Made by a program: the position numbers and the translations under genes. The notes beneath the pieces are model-generated. The model saw only the letters and a program-made list of their open reading frames with translations, was not told the DNA's origin and made no database searches. Of a DNA stretch of 48,703 nucleotides, positions 43,800-48,703 are shown in pieces. Source of the DNA: JAHFUI01 sp041485905 (lineage in GTDB: Bacteria > Acidobacteriota > Vicinamibacteria > Vicinamibacterales > CAVVIG01); assembly GCA_041485905.1 (NCBI GenBank), contig JBGPKK010000017.1, positions 1-48,703 on the forward strand, in the 5' to 3' direction. Each line of letters opens with the position of its first letter. Position 1 is the stretch's first letter.

Positions 43800-44329
43800 T
43801 TGTTCCTGAAGCTGCCGCAGGTCGGCATCTGACTGCCGTAGTAGGGGTTTCGCAGCGTCCCATCTGGCTGCAGCCACGGTTTCATCTGCATCGGGCAGAA
43901 GGCGACGCGCACGCCCTCGGGCGGCGTCAGGTGGTTGTTGGCCATGTAGGCGTCGATGGCCTCGCTGAGCGCGCCGAATTTCACTCGGGCATCGGCCACA
44001 TCGCCGGCACCCGTCAACTGGGCGGCCGCGGTGTCGATCTTGAAGGCCAGCGCGCCGAGCGCGCTCGCCGCGGTCGCCACGTCACCGGCGTTTGCCGTGA
44101 CGCCATCCATGCTGTCGGACGCGAGCGCGTCGGCGATTTTCAGGTACGGATCAATGACTGCACGACTCATTTCGTTACTCGGTGGAGCCGCGGATTTCGC
44201 CGGCTGATTGCAGGCAACGCACGCGAGCGCGATCACCAACACGGTTACAGAAGTCCGAAGTCTCAAGGCTGAAGTGTGCCGGACGCGACTTGAGACCTGA
44301 AACGTGAGACGTCCGCGTTCGGTTCCCAT
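43796..44329 (-). CDS. DUF3347-type lipoprotein
   Basis: A 177-residue putative lipoprotein. The signal segment (about 24-40, TSVTVLVIALACVAC) ends in a cysteine that can be lipidated. The mature part is helical and ends with the DUF3347 signature AFCPMQMKPWLQ and NPYYGSQMPTCG, which in relatives is linked to metal (copper) binding. ATG 44329 has GAGG upstream, 11 bp after mrp. It adds an Arg-rich 22-residue stretch encoded by heptamer repeats ahead of the signal. A TTG at 44263 would give a cleaner signal peptide. Confidence 0.72.
   Translation of the reverse strand: MGTERGRLTFQVSSRVRHTSALRLRTSVTVLVIALACVACNQPAKSAAPPSNEMSRAVIDPYLKIADALASDSMDGVTANAGDVATAASALGALAFKIDTAAAQLTGAGDVADARVKFGALSEAIDAYMANNHLTPPEGVRVAFCPMQMKPWLQPDGTLRNPYYGSQMPTCGSFRNN
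44251..44314. repeat. inverted heptamer arms inside the lipoprotein 5' region
   Basis: Four units of type AAGTCTC (44251-44278) and four of the complementary type GACTTGA (44287-44314) flank an 8-nt loop. They overlap the first codons of the annotated lipoprotein gene, including part of its signal-peptide region. Confidence 0.9.
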
Positions 44330-44334
44330 GTTTC

Positions 44335-45417
44335 TTACCTCACGACTGTGAGCGGAATGGTCGTCGGTCGATTGTAACTCGCCAGCGAGACCTGAGCGGC
44401 CATCTGCTCAGCCGCAGACATGAACGCGCGCGAGGCCGGCGAATCGGGCTCGCTGATCATCAGGGGCACGCCGTTGTCGCTGCCTTCGCGAATCGGCTGA
44501 TAGATGGGGATGCGGCCGATGAACGGGACGCCGAGCTCTTCCGCCATCCGTTCGCCGCCGCCGTGACCGAAAATGTCCGCCTCGTGCGCACAGCTGGGGC
44601 AGGTGAAATAGGCCATGTTCTCGATGATGCCGATCGGCGGGATGTTCAGCTTCTTGTACATCGCCACCGCGCGCCGGCTGTCGGCGAGCGACACCTGCTG
44701 CGGCGTGGTCACGACGATCGCGCCGGCAACCGGAACCGTCTGGCTGAGGCTTAGCGCCACATCGCCGGTGCCCGGCGGCATGTCCACGATGAGGTAATCG
44801 AGATCCGTCCACGCGACCTCGCGGAAGAACTGCTGCAGAGCGCCGTGCAGCATCGGTCCCCGCCAGATGATCGGCGCAGCGTCGGCGGTGAGGAAGCCCA
44901 TCGAGATGACCTGAAGCCCGAACTTTTCGGCCGGCACGATCTTCTTGCCGTCGGTCGTCAACTGCGTCTGCATGCCGAGCATGATCGGCACGTTCGGGCC
45001 GTAGATGTCCGCGTCGATGAGGCCCACCTTTCCGCCGCACTTGGCCAGCGCAATCGCAAGATTCACCGCGACCGTCGTCTTGCCGACGCCGCCCTTCCCC
45101 GCTCCGACCGCAATCACGTTCTTCACGCCCGGAACCGGATGGCGGGTGCCGTCGCCGCCGACAGCCTCTCGCACGCGCGCGCTCATCTGCACGTCGACCG
45201 CGTCCACACCCGGCACCCGAAGCACGGCCGCGCGTGCCTGATCGCGCATCTGATCCTTGACGGGACACGCCGGGGTCGTCAGCTCGATGGTGAAGGAGAC
45301 CTGCGCGCGATCGACTTTGAGGTGCTTGATGAATCCAAGCGTCACGATATCGCGGTGGAGGTCCGGGTCGTTGACGACCTTCAACGCGTCGAGCACCGCC
45401 GCTTCCGTTATCTGCAT
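44335..45417 (-). CDS. mrp: Mrp/NBP35-type iron-sulfur carrier ATPase
   Basis: A 360-residue Mrp/ApbC protein. The N-terminal MIP18/DUF59-like domain (1-85, with PACPVKDQ) is followed by the deviant P-loop GKGGVGKTT (107-115), DADIYGPN switch and the cluster-binding CPSC pair (FTCPSCAHEADIFG). It assembles and delivers Fe-S clusters in the cytoplasm. It diverges from the membrane gene at 45476. Confidence 0.96.
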   Translation of the reverse strand: MQITEAAVLDALKVVNDPDLHRDIVTLGFIKHLKVDRAQVSFTIELTTPACPVKDQMRDQARAAVLRVPGVDAVDVQMSARVREAVGGDGTRHPVPGVKNVIAVGAGKGGVGKTTVAVNLAIALAKCGGKVGLIDADIYGPNVPIMLGMQTQLTTDGKKIVPAEKFGLQVISMGFLTADAAPIIWRGPMLHGALQQFFREVAWTDLDYLIVDMPPGTGDVALSLSQTVPVAGAIVVTTPQQVSLADSRRAVAMYKKLNIPPIGIIENMAYFTCPSCAHEADIFGHGGGERMAEELGVPFIGRIPIYQPIREGSDNGVPLMISEPDSPASRAFMSAAEQMAAQVSLASYNRPTTIPLTVVR

Positions 45418-45475
45418 GAATCAAGAATATCGGCTTTGCCGCACCAATGACAAGGATGGTAGACTCGCGCACCCG

Positions 45476-45817
45476 ATGGCCGAACCCTCACCCAACCGCG
45501 GCGTCATGATCGTGCTGGCGTATCTCTGGCCGCTGGCGCTCGTGCCGCTACTCGTCGAGAAAGAAGATCCCGAGATTCAGTGGCATGCCAAGCACGGCAT
45601 CGTGCTCATGATTGCCGAGATCGTCCTGCTGATCGCATTCGGGATGGTCACGAGCATCGTCAGCCTGGCGACGTTCGGGATCGGATGCGTGCTCAGCCTG
45701 CTGGTCGTTTTTCTGTGGATCGCGATCCTCGCCGTGCACGTGATGGCGATCATCATGGGCGTCAACGGCAAACGGTTCCTCGTTCCGGGGATTAGCGAGT
45801 ACGCGAACCGGCTTTAG
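45476..45817 (+). CDS. DUF4870-like small membrane protein
   Basis: A 113-residue protein with three membrane helices (about 10-27, 40-66 and 70-97). The juxtaposed phrase EIQWHAKHGIVLMIAEIV resembles DUF4870/Tic20-like proteins ('xxxRFHAxQ'). Function unknown. TAGACT lies 10 nt before the ATG, suggesting a very short leader. yidD follows 7 bp downstream. Confidence 0.72.
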   Translation: MAEPSPNRGVMIVLAYLWPLALVPLLVEKEDPEIQWHAKHGIVLMIAEIVLLIAFGMVTSIVSLATFGIGCVLSLLVVFLWIAILAVHVMAIIMGVNGKRFLVPGISEYANRL

Positions 45818-45824
45818 ATTCGCA

Positions 45825-46076
45825 GTGCTTGTCGTCGCGTGCCTGCTGGCGCTGAATGCCCAGCCGCTCGCCATCGCCGGAATTCACGCCTACCAGCGCA
45901 CGCTATCGCCCCTGGCCGCGCACGTCGGTCTCCGCTGCCGTTTTACGCCAACCTGCAGCCGCTACGCGGAAACGGTTATCGCACGCGACGGCATGCTTCG
46001 CGGCGGATGGAAAGCGGTCAAGCGAATCGCTCGCTGCGGTCCGTGGACTCCGATGGGAACAAGCGACCAGCCTTGA
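45825..46076 (+). CDS. yidD: membrane protein insertion efficiency factor YidD
   Basis: An 83-residue protein with the complete YidD core: YQRTLSPL, RCRFTPTCSRYAETVI and GGWKAVKRIARCGPW. It aids YidC-mediated insertion of inner-membrane proteins. GTG 45825 is the only start that fits. It follows the three-helix protein closely, but yidC is not in the window. Confidence 0.92.
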   Translation: MLVVACLLALNAQPLAIAGIHAYQRTLSPLAAHVGLRCRFTPTCSRYAETVIARDGMLRGGWKAVKRIARCGPWTPMGTSDQP

Positions 46077-46120
46077 AATGCCAAATGCACAATCGCGTTT
46101 TGCATTGCGCATTGTGCATT
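46077..46120. repeat. inverted heptamer arms after yidD
   Basis: Three units of type AATGCAC (46077-46097) face three of complementary type GTGCATT (46100-46120). The array begins immediately after the yidD stop and reaches the stop of the - strand gene at 46119, so it fills the convergent gap and may terminate both. Confidence 0.85.
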
Positions 46121-46496
46121 ACTTGAACAGTTCCTTACCGTCCTCATTCAAAAGCACCCACAGCGTGTAGACGCCGAGCGCCGTGCCGTACGGCAAGAGC
46201 AGCAGGTCGACCGATCCGAGCATCAGCGCGACCAGCCGCGCCCACGCCTTGTGGCGGCGCACCGCCATGCCGACGGCGGTGTGCCCAGCGCCCCAGATCA
46301 TCGCGATGACCGCGAGCGCCGTGAATGCCGCGACGGTCAGCCCCGCTGCGAGCTGCCCACCCGATCCGCCGCGGCTGGCGGAGGTGATCAGCGCGACGGC
46401 GCCAATACCGAGCGCGAGCGTCGAAAGGCCGACGAGCGCGGTCAGCAGGCCCCAGATGATGAAGAGGAAGCCGACAAGGTCGATGTGGGAGGACAT
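46119..46496 (-). CDS. small multi-span membrane protein
   Basis: A 125-residue protein with about four hydrophobic segments (IDLVGFLFIIWGLLTAL, LSTLALGIGAVALI, AFTALAVIAMIWGA and LLLLPYGTALGVYTLWVLL) and a Gly/Ser linker (SASRGGSGG). Resembles DUF-type membrane proteins with a 'WVLLxxxGxxLF' end; no defined role. MSSHIDL at 46496 was preferred to an upstream start that would lie in the adjacent repeat array. Confidence 0.7.
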   Translation of the reverse strand: MSSHIDLVGFLFIIWGLLTALVGLSTLALGIGAVALITSASRGGSGGQLAAGLTVAAFTALAVIAMIWGAGHTAVGMAVRRHKAWARLVALMLGSVDLLLLPYGTALGVYTLWVLLNEDGKELFK

Positions 46497-46500
46497 GTCG

Positions 46501-46568
46501 GAAGTCTCACGCGTCAAGTCTCAAGTGTGTCAGATCCGGCAGACTTCAGACTTGAGACTTGAGACTTT
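46501..46568. repeat. inverted heptamer arms, 4 + 4
   Basis: Four units related to CAAGTCT (46501-46528) and four of complementary AGACTTG type (46541-46568) in 7-bp phase, with a 12-nt loop. It lies directly upstream of the membrane gene's start. Confidence 0.92.
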
Positions 46569-46592
46569 GCGTGGCGCGGGCTAAGCCGCTGA

Positions 46593-47048
46593 CTAGCGGA
46601 TGGCGACCCGGACCTCGACGCGCACCGATGCAGCGTCGGGCGAGGTGACGCGGAATCGGAAGCGGGTGCCGTCGGCGACGCCCGGCGGTACCGAGACGCG
46701 AATGGGATGATGGACGAGCGATGCGCCCGTGCCGCAGCATGAATCGCAGGGCTCGGTCCACGTCTCGCCGCGACCGCCGCACATCGAACAGGTGCCGCGC
46801 ATCGGCACTTCCAGCGGCACGACGAGGCCGCGGCGCGCCTCGAGCGCCGACACCTGCAGCTCGGTGGCGAGCACGTCGGCAGCCGGACGCTCGCCGAGAA
46901 ACGATTCGCGGATGCGGTCGACGACGTGCCCGACCGACGGGAAGTCGATGGCCACCTCGTCCGCAAAGCAGTCCTGCGACACGACGGCCGGGCGGATCGC
47001 GTCCCACGCGACGGGCACCGAATTGTGGCGATATGGTTCGCGACTCAC
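46593..47048 (-). CDS. DnaJ-like zinc-finger protein without a J domain
   Basis: A 151-residue protein. Residues 62-90 (ELQVSALEARRGLVVPLEVP) resemble the substrate-binding domain of DnaJ. Two CxxCxGxG-type modules follow, CSMCGGRG (87-94) and CDSCCGTG (101-108), enough for one zinc site instead of DnaJ's two. Then comes VPPGVADGTRFRF, the DnaJ C-terminal-domain phrase. No J domain is encoded. GTG 47048 is chosen because a consensus promoter (47062-47090) lies inside the longer frame. Role unknown, perhaps a specialised chaperone fragment. Confidence 0.72.
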   Translation of the reverse strand: MSREPYRHNSVPVAWDAIRPAVVSQDCFADEVAIDFPSVGHVVDRIRESFLGERPAADVLATELQVSALEARRGLVVPLEVPMRGTCSMCGGRGETWTEPCDSCCGTGASLVHHPIRVSVPPGVADGTRFRFRVTSPDAASVRVEVRVAIR

Positions 47049-47061
47049 GATGAACCCGCTA

Positions 47062-47090
47062 ACGATAGGAGCCGATCCCGCCCTTGTCAA
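47062..47090 (-). promoter_or_regulatory. promoter of the DnaJ-like gene
   Basis: TTGACA (47085-47090), 17 bp and TATCGT (47062-47067) on the - strand. Transcription should begin about 7 nt before GTG 47048, again implying a very short leader. Confidence 0.65.
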
Positions 47091-47128
47091 GGCACCGTAC
47101 GGGTGTTAGCGTCAAGACAACGATAATC

Positions 47129-47293
47129 ATGCCTGCAAAAGAGTGTCCGGCCTGCGGCGGAACGATGCAGCTTAAAGAGATTGAGGCGGTCGTGCAGATT
47201 CCGGGCAACCCGAAACCGACCGCGAGGCCCGCCCGCGAATGGGTCTGCCCCGAGTGCGACTACTTTGAAGAAGTCGAAGAGGAGGGACGGTAG
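47129..47293 (+). CDS. 54-residue zinc-ribbon protein
   Basis: The product has two Cys pairs, C6/C9 (CPACG) and C40/C43 (CPEC), spaced as in a zinc ribbon, and an acidic tail (FEEVEEEGR). It is too small for catalysis and probably binds nucleic acid or protein. It diverges from the DnaJ-like gene and converges with another zinc-ribbon gene at 47309. Confidence 0.7.
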   Translation: MPAKECPACGGTMQLKEIEAVVQIPGNPKPTARPAREWVCPECDYFEEVEEEGR

Positions 47294-47308
47294 GGAACGG
47301 CGCCCGCG

Positions 47309-47530
47309 CTAGCGCGCGCCGATCGTGAGCAGCACTTCTTTGCGCAGCGGATCCTCGAACTCCTCGAAATTCAGCGCCGATTCGCACTCGTCGCACAGGA
47401 CCTCGAGCACGGCAGGTCGGGTCTCGTCGGACACTTCCACGCGGCCGTCCTCGAGATGCACCACGTGCATCTGGAGTGTTTTGACCTGAAAGTTCCGGTC
47501 GTTGCCGCAATTCGGACAAGTCAGCGTCAC
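47309..47530 (-). CDS. 73-residue zinc-ribbon protein
   Basis: Two Cys pairs, C5/C8 (CPNCGN) and C46/C49 (CDEC), frame a beta-rich middle (VHLEDGRVEVSDE); the C-terminal half is acidic then hydrophobic. The GTG at 47530 has GAGGGAG about 8 nt upstream; the longer frame upstream is Arg-rich and unlikely. A CGCCCC/GGGGCG hairpin (47542-47557) lies in the leader. Family not recognised beyond zinc ribbon. Confidence 0.7.
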   Translation of the reverse strand: MTLTCPNCGNDRNFQVKTLQMHVVHLEDGRVEVSDETRPAVLEVLCDECESALNFEEFEDPLRKEVLLTIGAR

Positions 47531-47674
47531 TTGGACTCCCTCGCCCCTCTTGGGGCGGCGAAAATGATGGAACCACCTGATTCTATGAAATGGTCCGAAC
47601 GGACGCAACGAGAATCGGGCAAGAAACGGTCGATCATCGCAGAATCCGAACAAATCTGATAGATTCTGCACGTC

Positions 47675-47848
47675 GTGACCACCACGGGGCCGTTCGAAAT
47701 CCACAGCGCCGCCAGAGGTCCGCACTGGATTGGGTGGGTCAGCCGGCCGGGCGGCGAGGGCCCGGATCGCTCGATCGTGCTGATCGCCAAAACGCAGGAA
47801 GAAGCCGAGGCCCGCGCCCGTGCGTGGGCCGAACAGTCCTCATACTAG
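47675..47848 (+). CDS. 57-residue small protein of unknown function
   Basis: The GTG-started frame encodes a compact mixed protein: a strand part (PFEIHSAARGPHWIGWVS), a GGEGPDRSIVLIA strand and an acidic-Ala helix (TQEEAEARARAWAEQ). It looks like a small alpha/beta domain. TAGATT (47660-47665) lies 9 nt upstream, so transcription may begin at the start codon. No family recognised; codon-position GC bias supports coding. Confidence 0.55.
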   Translation: MTTTGPFEIHSAARGPHWIGWVSRPGGEGPDRSIVLIAKTQEEAEARARAWAEQSSY

Positions 47849-48012
47849 AACTTCAGCTGTTCACACCGGGGCTGCGGGTTCAACGCCGCCAACATCCCGC
47901 TTCGTAACCACGCGTTGGCGCCCCTCGATGTCTTCGGTTCCCTGTCAGGACTTCCGCGCCCGAACGTCCTCTAGATAGGCGGTTGCCAACCGGCAGCCCA
48001 TGGAGGTCCCGG

Positions 48013-48703
48013 ATGTCGTACACCGTCACCTTGATGACGATTCTGCTGAGCTTCTGCGCTGGAGGTCTTGTTTCCTGGGTGCTGGCCTCGGTGCGTGCGC
48101 CCGATGCCCGCGCAGTGGCTGTCATGGAGGTCGAGGAGGTCCGCAAGGAGCTCGGGACCCAACTCGCTGCGCACATCCAGCAACTCTCAGTGCGTGAGGC
48201 GGAACTGACCAGTGCCCGTTCAATGCTCGACGACATTCGCACCAAGGCGACGACCTTTTCTGAGGAGCGAGTTCGGTTTGAGGCTATGTACCAGTCAGAA
48301 CAACGAGTTTCAGCTAGCCACATCGAGGAGATCGCACGTCTGAGGGCGACGATTGCAAACGCGGAGGGAGTGCATGAGGCTGAAAGTAGTCGTCTTTCGG
48401 CCCTCGAGGCGGACGCCGCGCGTCTGACAGCCACGCTTGAGGAGCTCCGCGCTTCACACGAGGGGTGGGCCAGCGCGGCGCGGGCTACCGAGGCTGAGCT
48501 AAAGGCGAGGCTGGCCGAAGCGATAGTCGCCGCCGATGCGGCGCGCACTCGAGCGGCAACCCTCGACACCGACGTCGCGCGACTAACCACGATGGTTGAG
48601 CACGAACGCAAGGCGCACGCCGAACGGATGCGGGCCCATCTCGAGGCAGAAGATCATTTCAAGGCCGCGGTCAAAGCGACGGCTGCCGATGCCCTCAGCG
48701 CTA
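48013..48703 (+). CDS. rmuC: DNA recombination protein RmuC, N-terminal part
   Basis: The frame runs off the window after 230 codons. A membrane anchor (about 5-25, VTLMTILLSFCAGGLVSWVL) is followed by a long coiled coil of heptad Glu/Arg/Ala (about 35-215). The visible end HFKAAVKATAADALSA matches the entry to the RmuC nuclease-like domain. GGAGG lies 6 nt before the ATG. RmuC limits inversions and rearrangements. Base composition is less GC-rich than its neighbours in the coiled-coil part. Its core domain lies beyond the window. Confidence 0.82.
   Translation, partial: MSYTVTLMTILLSFCAGGLVSWVLASVRAPDARAVAVMEVEEVRKELGTQLAAHIQQLSVREAELTSARSMLDDIRTKATTFSEERVRFEAMYQSEQRVSASHIEEIARLRATIANAEGVHEAESSRLSALEADAARLTATLEELRASHEGWASAARATEAELKARLAEAIVAADAARTRAATLDTDVARLTTMVEHERKAHAERMRAHLEAEDHFKAAVKATAADALSA

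Noticed and set aside
47860..47900. tRNA-like GGTTCAA segment
   Set aside because: No cloverleaf, acceptor stem or anticodon arm could be built around it.

Overview
The window is GC-rich, densely coded bacterial DNA. Several traits point to an acidobacterium, probably Vicinamibacteria-like: TonB-dependent receptors with an N-terminal carboxypeptidase-regulatory-like domain, an archaeal/fungal-looking Asd in a lysine operon, a membrane-anchored MutS-like ATPase, and low-complexity repeat arrays between genes. This is inference from recalled family traits, not a taxonomic search.

Layout. 1-8.5 kb: the 3' end of an amidohydrolase, a di-heme cytochrome c, and two paralogous receptors (1275-4247 and 5521-8433) with a VapBC toxin-antitoxin pair between them. 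The receptors share a near-identical 114-bp promoter and leader. 8.7-21 kb: an OmpR-type two-component pair faces a six-gene cluster on the + strand (PepSY-like protein, third receptor, beta-propeller, TolC, periplasmic adaptor, RND pump), ending in hairpins. 21-31.5 kb: housekeeping and accessory enzymes (tudor-like and RRM small proteins, NamZ-type muramidase, DinB, LOG, SRPBCC, a fused M16 protease, pyruvate kinase, O-methyltransferase, an overlooked 53-aa protein and an amidase). 31.5-39.6 kb: the MutS-like ATPase, then a lysine operon on the - strand read asd-lysC-dapB-dapA-dapD-dapE. 39.6-48.7 kb: alpha/beta hydrolase, a split M16 protease pair with a DUF3347 lipoprotein, Mrp, YidD, small membrane and zinc-binding proteins, and the start of rmuC.

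Most notable is the 5' leader of the lysine operon. A promoter is followed almost at once by a 27-codon leader ORF rich in Lys and Arg codons, then a 10-bp terminator hairpin with nine Ts just before asd. Three upstream and terminator segments form mutually exclusive 10-bp pairings (1:2, 2:3, 3:4), the arrangement of a trp/his-type translation-coupled attenuator, here apparently for lysine synthesis.

Second is a set of intergenic arrays of 7-bp (once 8-bp) units. The unit differs at each locus, and most arrays are inverted arms forming long hairpins. Some run into stop codons or the 5' coding region of neighbours. A separate class of REP-like hairpins (stem, TGAA/TTCA/TAAA/TTGA loop, stem) also occurs, one copy lying in frame inside a hydrolase. 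No rRNA, tRNA, CRISPR array or intact insertion sequence was seen.
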